Positions 14,769-22,385 of a stretch of 35,778 nucleotides of DNA are shown here, piece by piece; position 1 is the stretch's first letter, and each line of letters opens with the position of its first letter. Source of the stretch: Myxococcales bacterium (lineage in GTDB: Bacteria > Myxococcota_A > Bradymonadia > UBA4248). The stretch covers positions 1-35,778 of the forward strand of contig SFMP01000189.1 of the NCBI GenBank assembly GCA_004554395.1, written 5' to 3'. The notes under the pieces are model-generated. The model saw only the letters and a program-made list of their open reading frames with translations. It did not search any database and was not told the origin of the DNA. The position numbers and the translations under genes are program-made.

Positions 14769-16010
14769 AACTTCAAAAATCTTCATCGCTCGATCTAATA
14801 TATGATGCATGGCAGCAATCGCCATTCCATAATTTGTGATGGGGACGCCTTGCGCCGTCGCTTGGCGAATGCGCCCCAACACCTGACGGCGCGTCCACAT
14901 GCACGCGCCGCAATGAATGATAACCGAATATTCGGCAAGATTCTTCGGGAACTCCGATCCACTCACAAAGTCAATGACGACATCGGAACAAATATTCTTG
15001 CGAATCCAATTCGGAATCTTCGTTCGGCCAATATCATCTTGGATCGGGTGATGCGTACACGCCTCAGCAATGAGAACTTTATCGCCCGGTTTGAGCTGCA
15101 TCAATGCCCTAGCCCCCGCCGCCATCGTCGTGAGCTCGCCCTTGAATCGCGCAAAGAGTACCGAAAACCCCGTCAGCGCGATATCGTCGGGAACTTGCTT
15201 GCTCACCTTCTCAAACGCTTGCGAATCGGTCACGACGATCGCTGGTGGCTCGCGCAAAAACGCAAGCGTCTGCGACACGTTGTCTTCACTGCAAATCGTA
15301 CACGTCGCATGCGCATCGAGTATATCGCGAATCGTCTGAACTTGCGGCATGATGAGGCGACCCTTGGGCGCCTCCTTGTCGATCGGTATGACGAGCAATA
15401 CATGGCGATTCTCACCCGGTAACAAATCGGCAATGATGCGACGAGAATCGAGGAAATCAGATGGCGCTAACTCGATGATCTTCTGCTGAAGCGCCTCGAT
15501 CCCATCCGATACGTCGGGCGACTCATTGTCGCACATCGCCACACGACCCCAACCGATATCGCCAATCGCCGACGTCTCGACATAAGACACTTTGCGCTCG
15601 TCAAACTCCCGCTTCAATGCACTGTAATCACATCGATCGGCTTGGTTGAGCACCGCAATCCACGGGATATGGCGAGCCACAAACTCGGCCTCGATCGATC
15701 GCTCAAATGCCCCCCAAACGCCATCGGTCACGAGCAAACCCAAATCGCATCGCTCATATACCGCCGCCGTACGCTCGATGCGCAAAGCGCCAAGTGCCCC
15801 CTCGTCATCAATACCTGCCGTATCGATAAATAATACTGGCCCCAAAGGCAAAAGCTCCATCGCCTTCTCTACCGGATCCGTCGTCGTACCCTTCTCGCTT
15901 GATACAATTGATACATTCTGATGCGTCACGCGATTCAATAAACTCGATTTTCCAACGTTGCGACGTCCAAAAATCCCAATGTGTAATCTCAATCCTTTCG
16001 GCGTTTTCAT
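14766..16010 (-). CDS. hydF: [FeFe]-hydrogenase maturation GTPase HydF
   Basis: HydF is the scaffold on which the HydE/HydG products build the 2Fe subcluster before transfer to the hydrogenase. The 414 residues are of normal size. The N-terminal GTPase domain has GRRNVGKSS at 15-23, DTAG at 63-66 and NQAD at 122-125 (Gln in place of the usual Lys). The C-terminal cluster-binding part has EACTHH (C318, H320) and HCGAC (H366, C367, C370), which matches the CxH...HCGxC signature. AAGGAAAAA precedes the ATG. No hydE, hydG or hydrogenase gene is in the window, so the gene is separated from its partners. Its presence implies anaerobic hydrogen metabolism. Confidence 0.96.
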   Translation of the reverse strand: MKTPKGLRLHIGIFGRRNVGKSSLLNRVTHQNVSIVSSEKGTTTDPVEKAMELLPLGPVLFIDTAGIDDEGALGALRIERTAAVYERCDLGLLVTDGVWGAFERSIEAEFVARHIPWIAVLNQADRCDYSALKREFDERKVSYVETSAIGDIGWGRVAMCDNESPDVSDGIEALQQKIIELAPSDFLDSRRIIADLLPGENRHVLLVIPIDKEAPKGRLIMPQVQTIRDILDAHATCTICSEDNVSQTLAFLREPPAIVVTDSQAFEKVSKQVPDDIALTGFSVLFARFKGELTTMAAGARALMQLKPGDKVLIAEACTHHPIQDDIGRTKIPNWIRKNICSDVVIDFVSGSEFPKNLAEYSVIIHCGACMWTRRQVLGRIRQATAQGVPITNYGMAIAAMHHILDRAMKIFEV

Positions 16011-16055
16011 CGTTTTTCCTTTTCTGTTTTTCGTTTATATCATTTCGATTCTTTT

Positions 16056-16077
16056 GTTGGGGAAATCGTCCCCCAAC
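16056..16077. repeat. G/C-rich hairpin, relative of the dispersed G-rich element
   Basis: GTTGGGG at 16056-16062 pairs with CCCCAAC at 16071-16077. It is followed by CGCCCCACGCCTATAGCGATTG. The layout (T-run, GGGG hairpin, then GCGCCCC or CGCCCC, then GCGATTG) parallels 31185-31235. It lies upstream of hydF. The rest of 16078-16214 holds no gene; it shows a short direct repeat (CATAGATT then CGTCGAAG) at about 16141 and 16189. Confidence 0.55.
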
Positions 16078-16214
16078 GCCCCACGCCTATAGCGATTGCA
16101 CCGCAGCGTTGCCACCGAAAAACCGCCATAGACCGTGACGCATAGATTTGCGTCGAAGCAGGCGTTAGATTGGGCTAGGGGAATGCACATAGATTCGCGT
16201 CGAAGATTTTTGGG

Positions 16215-16246
16215 AAAAAAAAGCCCGCCATTCGGCGGGCTTTTAT
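16215..16246 (-). terminator. terminator of dnaK
   Basis: GCCCGCC (16223-16229) pairs with GGCGGGC (16234-16240), extended by A/T pairs, and is followed on the minus strand by an eight-T run. It starts about 10 bases after the dnaK stop codon. The T run on the plus side is shorter, but the hairpin could work in both directions. Confidence 0.9.
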
Positions 16247-16256
16247 GCGTTATAGA

Positions 16257-18146
16257 TTAGTTTTCTTCGAACTCGGCATCGATGACGTCGTCATCTTTCT
16301 TACCGGCTGCGCCGGGTGCGGCACCGGGCTGCTGAGTCCCTTGGTTATTGGCTTGCGCATACATGACCTCGGCGATCTTGTGCGATGCAGCCATTAGGGC
16401 ATCTTTTGCAGCTTTGAGCGTGTCGATATCTTCGGAATCTTTCTTCGTCTTCGCTTCTTCGATCGCCTTCTGGAGCGCTTCGACATCGGAGGCTTGGAGT
16501 TTATCGCCGTAGTCTTTGATCGATTTCTCGGCCGAGAAGATGAGCGATTCGAGTTCGTTCTTCGCATCGACGACTTCGCGACGTTTCTTATCTTCGGCTT
16601 CGTGCTCTTTCGCATCGTTGACCATGCGATCGATATCGCTCTGGTTCAAGCCCGAAGAAGCTTCAATCGTAACGCGTTGTTCTTTGCCCGTAGCCTTGTC
16701 TTTTGCCGAGACGTTGACGATACCGTCGGCGTTGATATCGAAGGTAACTTCGATTTGGGGCACGCCACGCGGAGCCGCCGGGATACCTTCTAAGTTGAAT
16801 TTGGCAAGCGTTCTATTCTGAGCCGCCATTTCGCGTTCACCTTGGAGGACGTGAACCGTGACTTTCGTCTGGTTGTCGTCGGCTGTCGTGAAGATTTCGC
16901 TCTTACGGGTGGGGATCGTCGTATTGCGAGGAATGAGTTTCGTCGTCACGCCACCGAGTGTTTCGATACCGAGCGAAAGCGGCGTCACGTCGAGCAACAA
17001 GATGTCTTTCACATCGCCGGCCAAAACACCACCTTGGATAGCAGCACCCAAAGCGACGACTTCGTCGGGGTTGACGCTGTGATTCGATTTTTTGCCGAAG
17101 AATTTTTCGACTTCTTGTTGAACCAGAGGAATACGCGTCGAACCACCGACCAAGACGACTTCATCGATATCGGAAACGGATTTATTCGCATCGCGCAACG
17201 CTTTCTTACAAGGTTCGAGCGTTTTCTGGACGACGTCGGCGATCATGTCTTCGAATTTGGCGCGCGACAAATTGACGTTGAGGTGTTTGGGCCCCGTCGC
17301 ATCGGCGGTGAGGAACGGCAAGTTGATGTCGGTCGAAGTCATCGTCGAAAGCGCTTTTTTCGCTTTTTCGGCTTCGTCACGGAGACGTTGCAGAACCATC
17401 TTATCGTTAGAAACGTCGATGCCACTGTCTTTCTTGAACTCTTTCACGAGCCAGTCGATGATCAATTCGTCGATGTTATCGCCGCCCAAGTGCGTGTCGC
17501 CATTCGTCGAAATGACTTCGACGACGTTGTCGCCGACTTCCAAGATCGAGATATCGAACGTACCACCACCGAAGTCATAGACGGCGATCGTTTCGTCTTT
17601 TTTCTTGTCCAAGCCATAGGCAAGTGCAGCGGCCGTCGGTTCGTTGATGATACGACGGACGTTGAGACCGGCGATTTTGCCAGCATCTTTCGTCGCTTGA
17701 CGCTGTGAGTCATTGAAATAAGCGGGAACCGTAATGACGGCTTCGGTCACTTGTTGACCGAGATATTTTTCGGCATCGCGTTTGAGTTTCTGAAGAACTT
17801 TTGCACTGATTTCGGGCGGCGTGAATTGTTTACCGCGAACTTCGAAGCCGGCAGAACCATTGCTCATTTGAATGACTTTGAACGGCATGTGTTTCGCTTC
17901 ATCGATGCGCTCGCTGTATTTCATACCGATGAAACGCTTTGCGCTGAAGATGGTATTTTCGTAGTTCATCGTCGCCTGACGACGTGCAAATTGACCGACG
18001 ATCGTTTCGCCTTTGTCGTCGAAAGCAACGACCGACGGCGTCGTGCGATCGCCTTCTTCGTTCGTGATGACTTTCGGTTCTGTACCTTCCAAAACCGCTA
18101 CACAAGAGTTCGTCGTACCAAGGTCAATACCAATAATTTTTGCCAT
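16257..18146 (-). CDS. dnaK: molecular chaperone DnaK (Hsp70)
   Basis: DnaK is the ATP-driven Hsp70 chaperone. The 629 residues are of normal length. The ATPase domain starts [21 protein letters not shown] and has the phosphate loops [13 protein letters not shown] and [14 protein letters not shown]. The linker reads [19 protein letters not shown], leading to the substrate-binding domain, and the C-terminus is a lid plus disordered acidic tail ([11 protein letters not shown]). The ATG at 18146 has AGGAG upstream; a GTG two codons before is rejected. No grpE or dnaJ flanks it. A run of small hairpins lies just upstream, and I do not see a CIRCE operator, so heat-shock control by HrcA is not supported here. 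Confidence 0.98.
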   Translation of the reverse strand: MAKIIGIDLGTTNSCVAVLEGTEPKVITNEEGDRTTPSVVAFDDKGETIVGQFARRQATMNYENTIFSAKRFIGMKYSERIDEAKHMPFKVIQMSNGSAGFEVRGKQFTPPEISAKVLQKLKRDAEKYLGQQVTEAVITVPAYFNDSQRQATKDAGKIAGLNVRRIINEPTAAALAYGLDKKKDETIAVYDFGGGTFDISILEVGDNVVEVISTNGDTHLGGDNIDELIIDWLVKEFKKDSGIDVSNDKMVLQRLRDEAEKAKKALSTMTSTDINLPFLTADATGPKHLNVNLSRAKFEDMIADVVQKTLEPCKKALRDANKSVSDIDEVVLVGGSTRIPLVQQEVEKFFGKKSNHSVNPDEVVALGAAIQGGVLAGDVKDILLLDVTPLSLGIETLGGVTTKLIPRNTTIPTRKSEIFTTADDNQTKVTVHVLQGEREMAAQNRTLAKFNLEGIPAAPRGVPQIEVTFDINADGIVNVSAKDKATGKEQRVTIEASSGLNQSDIDRMVNDAKEHEAEDKKRREVVDAKNELESLIFSAEKSIKDYGDKLQASDVEALQKAIEEAKTKKDSEDIDTLKAAKDALMAASHKIAEVMYAQANNQGTQQPGAAPGAAGKKDDDVIDAEFEEN

Positions 18147-18164
18147 AATCACTTCTCCTAAAGA

Positions 18165-18360
18165 TAAACTCTTAGAGCGCCTTGCGGCGCTCTCTTAAAC
18201 TCATTCTTTGAGTGCCTTGCGGCGCTCTGAAACTCGTCGTGCGCCTTGCGGCGCGCTGAAACTCTTAGAGCCACTGCACCAGAAGCCGAAGCGTTCAACG
18301 CCTCCGCCCAGTGCGGTGCTCGCATAAACTCGCTGAGCGCCTTACGGCGCCCTCACTGAG
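18165..18360. repeat. imperfect array of GCGCC-TTGC-GGCGC hairpins upstream of dnaK
   Basis: Four small hairpins with core GCGCC(TTGC or TTAC)GGCGC, or close variants, lie at about 18174-18193, 18209-18229, 18240-18258 and 18335-18351. They are linked by AAACTC-like spacers, with AACTCTTAGAGC repeated twice. A less related stretch at 18265-18330 separates the last copy. The array sits between the dnaK start and any promoter further upstream, so it would be part of the dnaK leader RNA. Confidence 0.75.
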
Positions 18361-18589
18361 TCATGAGATTAAGCACGCTTTCGAAATGGCAAATTTTTTT
18401 TCGCGATTTTTTTGAGCTCGTCGCCATCCCCAAATCGAATGACTACGACTCGCGCCGCGACGCGTGCACTAAAATAAGTCGCACAAAACGCAACAATTAG
18501 TTGACGCACGCGATCGATGCTCATTAAAATGATAGATTGGAATGGTGTGATGAAACGGCGAAAGCCATAACTGGTAAGGAGACGAGACG

Positions 18590-19933
18590 ATGATTGACCA
18601 GACAAAGGACAAAAAAGACGACGTTTTGGCTTCCAAAATCGAAGCTGACAAAGACCAGAAACAGAAGACTGGTTTGCCTCAGGCGATGAAGGATCCAGCG
18701 AAAGTTGATCCCGAGAAAGCTCAAAAACTCGCTCAAATCGAAAAGGAAAAAGCCGAGTTGAGCAAGGCGCAAAAGGGCGCCGACAAGCTCAAAGAGCAGG
18801 CTGGGAACAACGCTTCGAAAGCGATGCAACCGATTGGATCGGCGCGCGTCATGCAGAAAGCCGAGGTTCATTCGGAACCGGGCAAAACGGGCACGCGATT
18901 GACCGAATTGTCGGTGCAACGGCAAATCGACATTTTAGCAGTTCAAGGCGACGAGCTCAAAGTCCTCGTCGATGGCAAAGTGGGCTATGTTTCGGCGGCA
19001 CAAACCGATTACGCAGGCGCGAAAAAAACCCAAGCGAAACAAGAACCGCAACCGATTGGTTCTGCCAAAGTCGCCGTTTCGGCGCTACGCATCCGCACGG
19101 CTCCAGGCAAAGATCAAAACTATATCGGCACGCTTCGCGAAGCCGATAAAGTCAACGTCTATGGCGAAAAAGACGGCTATCTCGAAATCCGCGTCGGCGA
19201 TCAAGTCGGCTATATTAGCGCCGAACACACCGATTATGCCGGCAATCAAAAGAAGCCTCTGCAACCAAAAGACACAAAAGCACTCGACCAAGCCCCTGCC
19301 GAGCTCCAAGAATTGCTCGCCAAAGAATCGCTCACCGCTCCCGAAATCACGACTGCACGCAATATGATTGCGCGTTGTCCGGAGTCGATTCGCGGCGACC
19401 TCTACGAATCCCTTCAGGCAAAGCCCAAAATGGCCGAAGAAAAAGAAGACCAAAAACAAGGCGATATCAACGAATTCGACGCACTCGCTTCGAGTCTCGA
19501 ACTCATGGGTATCCAGAATCCGCAGACCGATAAATCGTTCTCGGCACATCTCGCCGAGCTCAAACGCTCACAAAAACTCCCCGAACAAGGCGGTATGCAA
19601 AACTGGGGCGCACTCGCCAATGCCATGGGCGTGAGCTATAACGCTCTCGCCACACAAGGAGATCGCTCATGCCTCGATAAAAAATTCTGGTCAGAAATGG
19701 CCCGCGAGCAAATCCGCGATGGCCATGCCGTGATGGCTTGTATCGATGGACAAACCGTTCGCATCGAAGCTATCGAAGAAGATGGGCTCGTCGTCACGCT
19801 CCCCGATAACTCGCGAGTTAGCCTCGATTCGTATAGCGGAAAAGCCGAACAAAAATCGAAAGGCAAACGCGGTATCTTGGGATTCGATAAACTGCAAGAT
19901 GCAAATATGAACTGGGTCATCGCATTGGGGTAG
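18590..19933 (+). CDS. double bacterial-SH3-domain protein without signal peptide
   Basis: The 447 residues start with a Lys/Glu/Asp/Gln-rich, probably coiled-coil region at 1-78. Two bacterial SH3 (SH3b) repeats follow at about 80-142 and 154-218. Both begin QPIGSA and end with VGYxSAxxTDYAG, so they arose by internal duplication. The C-terminal 230 residues are not recognised; they contain CLDKKFWSEMAREQI and GHAVMACIDGQTV, then a strand-rich stretch ending in MNWVIALG. SH3b domains usually bind cell-wall peptides, but no signal peptide or membrane segment is visible. Export would therefore need another route, or the role is intracellular. AAGGAG precedes the ATG. The gene diverges from dnaK. 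Confidence 0.8.
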   Translation: MIDQTKDKKDDVLASKIEADKDQKQKTGLPQAMKDPAKVDPEKAQKLAQIEKEKAELSKAQKGADKLKEQAGNNASKAMQPIGSARVMQKAEVHSEPGKTGTRLTELSVQRQIDILAVQGDELKVLVDGKVGYVSAAQTDYAGAKKTQAKQEPQPIGSAKVAVSALRIRTAPGKDQNYIGTLREADKVNVYGEKDGYLEIRVGDQVGYISAEHTDYAGNQKKPLQPKDTKALDQAPAELQELLAKESLTAPEITTARNMIARCPESIRGDLYESLQAKPKMAEEKEDQKQGDINEFDALASSLELMGIQNPQTDKSFSAHLAELKRSQKLPEQGGMQNWGALANAMGVSYNALATQGDRSCLDKKFWSEMAREQIRDGHAVMACIDGQTVRIEAIEEDGLVVTLPDNSRVSLDSYSGKAEQKSKGKRGILGFDKLQDANMNWVIALG

Positions 19934-19984
19934 TTGTTTAGCCCCCTAGCCCCATGACCGCACCCCTAGCCTCCTCTCCAAATG

Positions 19985-20013
19985 GCAAGGGGGAAATGAC
20001 GCCCGCTTTGCGG
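19985..20013. repeat. dispersed hairpin element, relative of the right-end repeat
   Basis: GGCAAGGGGGAAATGACGCC continues into a CGCCCGC/GCGGGCG hairpin and GTTGTTTG. The right-end tandem repeat (35606-35777) has the same order: GGCAAGG, GGGGGAAAGACGCC, the hairpin, then GTGATTGATTTGG. A second G/C hairpin (GGGGGCCAATTCCGCCCCC) follows at about 20040-20060. The remainder of 19934-20093 has no gene; it ends with the AAGGAG of the next one. Confidence 0.7.
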
Positions 20014-20093
20014 GCGTTGTTGTTTGAGCTCTCACGGGGAGGGGGCCAATTCCGCCCCCCTCGGTGAAATAGAGGGCCTAAGGAGAAGTATTC

Positions 20094-21107
20094 ATGACGC
20101 GCACATTTATCGGACTCATCATCACATCGACACTCTGCTTTGCAGGCATTTCTTGGGCGCAAGACACCACACCGCCATTGCCCAATCCGACGATTGGCGA
20201 CACCGATCTCCCCAAAACAGATACATCGATCACCACACTCCCCAATGGCACGCCCATTGCCCCGTGCATCGCGCCTATCGAGGGCATGTCGTGCATCCCC
20301 GGCGGGAAATTCCTACGCGGTTCGAACGACGACAAACACAACCTCACATGCAAACAGCCCAGCAACAACGATCACCACGTCTCCAATACGTATCCACAAG
20401 CAGAAATCTGGCTCCAAACGTATTATATGGATAAGACTGAAGTCACAAACGCCGCCTATAAGGCATGTGTCAAAGCGGGGAAATGCGTCAAATCGGGGCC
20501 AAAATACGTCGATTTCGATCGTCCTAAACAACCGATTACGGGCATAAGCTGGTACGAAGCAAACGATTTCTGCAAAGCCCAAGGCAAACACCTCCCCACC
20601 GAAGCCGAATGGGAAAAAGCCGCGCGCGGCGCACAAGGCGATATGTACCCGTGGGGAAACGGTCCCATCTCGTGCGATAATGCCGTCATCATGAACGAAA
20701 AAGGGCGTTCTTGCGGTCAAAAAAAGGAAAAGGGCAAGAATCCCGATACAGGACGCGTGCTCGAAGTCTGCTCGCGCGGCGCTTTTCGATATGATCTCTG
20801 TGACATGGTCGGAAACGCCGAAGAATGGGTCGCCGACTGGTATTCAAAATCGTACGAATCGTGCGGAAAAGACTGCGAAGGAATCGATCCAAAAGGTCCA
20901 TGCCATGGCGACGATGGGAAAAAATGCGGTTCGACTCATGCTAAAGTCGTTCGTGGCGGCGCTTGGTACTGGCCCGAAGACCATGCCACCGGTATCCATC
21001 GACGTTCACACCTCGCCACGAACAACCCTGGGCATCATTTCGGCTTCCGATGTGCCGCTTCGGTCGAAGAAATGGAAAAATTGACGAAAAAATCGCCCAC
21101 TCCCTAG
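20094..21107 (+). CDS. secreted SUMF1 / formylglycine-generating-enzyme-fold protein
   Basis: The 337 residues begin with a signal peptide (hydrophobic 5-21, likely cut after Ala22). The FGE-sulfatase domain (PF03781) covers about 60-330: GMSCIPGGKFLRGSN, MDKTEVTNAAY, PITGISWYEANDFC, LPTEAEWEKAARG, YPWGN, DMVGNAEEWVADWY, VVRGGAW and HHFGFRCA. True formylglycine-generating enzymes use two Cys shortly after RGGSW. Here that stretch reads WYWPEDHATGIHRRS and has no Cys, so sulfatase activation is unlikely. Many such homologues have other or unknown roles at the cell surface. A rich set of other cysteines may form disulfides. AAGGAG precedes the ATG, and the HAD gene follows after eight bases, likely as an operon. 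Confidence 0.9.
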   Translation: MTRTFIGLIITSTLCFAGISWAQDTTPPLPNPTIGDTDLPKTDTSITTLPNGTPIAPCIAPIEGMSCIPGGKFLRGSNDDKHNLTCKQPSNNDHHVSNTYPQAEIWLQTYYMDKTEVTNAAYKACVKAGKCVKSGPKYVDFDRPKQPITGISWYEANDFCKAQGKHLPTEAEWEKAARGAQGDMYPWGNGPISCDNAVIMNEKGRSCGQKKEKGKNPDTGRVLEVCSRGAFRYDLCDMVGNAEEWVADWYSKSYESCGKDCEGIDPKGPCHGDDGKKCGSTHAKVVRGGAWYWPEDHATGIHRRSHLATNNPGHHFGFRCAASVEEMEKLTKKSPTP

Positions 21108-21115
21108 GAATGCCC

Positions 21116-21736
21116 ATGGATAAAACCGTCTACATCTTCGACATCGACGATACGCTATACCTCGAACGCGACTACGTCAAATCGGGGTTTGAAGCCATCG
21201 GGCAAGCGACGCAATGCGCCGCCTTTGGCGACGCCTGCTGGGAATTGTTTTGCCAAGGCGTGCGCGGCAATACATTCGACCTCGCACGACGCGACTTCGC
21301 ACATCTCGACCTGCCGCCCACGCCCGCCCTCGTCGATATCTATCGCTCACACCGCCCCAATATCGCCCTCTGCGACGACGCACGCCGTTTTATCGAAGCG
21401 CAACGCGAACCCATGGGCATCATCTCCGATGGCCCAATTCGCGCACAGCGCGCCAAATACCAAGCCCTCGGACTCGCCATTTGGATCGATTTTCCCATCT
21501 TTACCGCCGAAATCGGCGCACCTAAGCCCAATCCACAAGCGTTCAAAATCGCCGCTCTAGCCCTCGGCGCACCCCTTGTGCACATCGTCTACGTCGCCGA
21601 TAACCCTGCCAAAGACTTCGAAGGCGCCATCTGCTCCGGCATCGAACCCATCCGAATGCGACGACATCAAAGCCTACATGCACGATGCGATACGCCAAAG
21701 GGAATCCGTGAAATCACCTCTTTCGACGAACTTTGA
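21116..21736 (+). CDS. HAD-superfamily hydrolase (phosphatase type)
   Basis: The 206 residues show the four HAD motifs: FDIDDT with nucleophile D9 and acid D11, ISDG (S104) as motif II, K137 in GAPKPNP as motif III, and ADNPAKD (D162, D167) as motif IV. A helical cap lies between motifs I and II. The layout fits small phosphate-ester hydrolases of the YjjG or phosphoglycolate-phosphatase kind; the substrate cannot be read from the sequence. The ATG at 21116 is six bases after AGGA; the ATG two codons earlier is too close. It follows the SUMF1-type gene by eight bases and is followed by the 41-bp repeat array. Confidence 0.88.
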   Translation: MDKTVYIFDIDDTLYLERDYVKSGFEAIGQATQCAAFGDACWELFCQGVRGNTFDLARRDFAHLDLPPTPALVDIYRSHRPNIALCDDARRFIEAQREPMGIISDGPIRAQRAKYQALGLAIWIDFPIFTAEIGAPKPNPQAFKIAALALGAPLVHIVYVADNPAKDFEGAICSGIEPIRMRRHQSLHARCDTPKGIREITSFDEL

Positions 21737-21755
21737 ACCCTAACACAACGAATTG

Positions 21756-22036
21756 CCCCGCCCAACGGGCGAGCGAGCTTACTTCACTGCAAATTACCCC
21801 GCCCAACGGGCGGGCGAGCGGACTTCACTGCGAATTGCCATGCCCAACGGGCGAGCGAGCTTACTTCACTGCAAATTACCCCGCCCAACGGGCGGGCGAG
21901 CGGACTTCACTGCAAATTACCCCGCCCAACGGGCGAGCGAGCTTACTTCACTGCAAATTACCCCGCCCAACGGGCGGGCGAGCGGACTTCACTGCAAATT
22001 ACCCCGCCCAACGGGCGGGCGAGCCTACTTCACTAA
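21756..22036. repeat. 41-bp tandem array, seven units, with alternating subtypes
   Basis: Seven units begin at 21756, 21797, 21838, 21879, 21920, 21961 and 22002, each exactly 41 bases apart. Every unit carries the inverted repeat GCCCAACGGGC. After it, units 1, 3 and 5 read GAGCGAGCTTACTTCACTGC, and units 2, 4 and 6 read GGGCGAGCGGACTTCACTGC. Unit 7 is a truncated mixed form. So the array is really an 82-bp dimer repeated three times plus one. Unit 3 has CCATGCCC in place of CCCCGCCC. The following 22037-22211 is AT-rich and shows no gene. Confidence 0.96.
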
Positions 22037-22211
22037 GCAAAAGTGGTAACTCATTTATCCAAGATGAGAAAAGTGCGACATTTCGATCATAAATCTCTAC
22101 ACCATCGATTCATTTTAGCGCCCAGATTTTGGGCGATATAGACCTACACTCCACGCGTTTTTGTGCATTTTTGCAAACCATTCGTCAAAAACCGACTTTT
22201 TTGCGCAAATA

Positions 22212-22240
22212 TTTACATTCGGCACGAGGTTTGCTAAAAT
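22212..22240 (+). promoter_or_regulatory. candidate sigma-70-type promoter of the Cys-rich lipoprotein gene
   Basis: TTTACA at 22212-22217 and TAAAAT at 22235-22240 are separated by exactly 17 bases, each five of six to consensus, in AT-rich flanks. It leaves a leader of about 140 bases before the start codon. Confidence 0.65.
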
Positions 22241-22349
22241 GCCGTATCGTGTTTAGGCGAAATATAAAGCCCTAGCGCATCGATTGGTTGTTGAGTTGCA
22301 GAGATCGTTGGCGCTCGTTGCCACGGTAAATGCAACGCCTAGCTTTGAC

Positions 22350-22379
22350 ACCACCCTAACGGTGGTACTTTTCAAGGAG
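22350..22379 (+). promoter_or_regulatory. hairpin immediately upstream of the ribosome-binding site
   Basis: ACCACC (22350-22355) pairs perfectly with GGTGGT (22361-22366) around CTAAC, eight bases before the strong Shine-Dalgarno AAGGAG at 22374-22379. It would place a stable stem at the edge of the ribosome landing site and could protect the 5' end of the mRNA or tune initiation. Confidence 0.45.
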
Positions 22380-22385
22380 ATACTC

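Noticed and set aside
16842..17708. Long plus-strand frame opposite dnaK
   Set aside because: It is a shadow of the dnaK coding sequence on the other strand.
18165..18360. CIRCE (HrcA) operator upstream of dnaK
   Set aside because: I looked for TTAGCACTC-N9-GAGTGCTAA and found only the GCGCC/GGCGC hairpins.
21756..22036. CRISPR array
   Set aside because: The units are contiguous, with no variable spacers between repeats, and no cas gene is present.
21733..22092. Plus-strand frames through the 41-bp array, rich in Thr/Ala/Asn/Tyr
   Set aside because: Two frames are open at once because the repeat lacks stops; no ribosome site and no non-repeat protein sequence.
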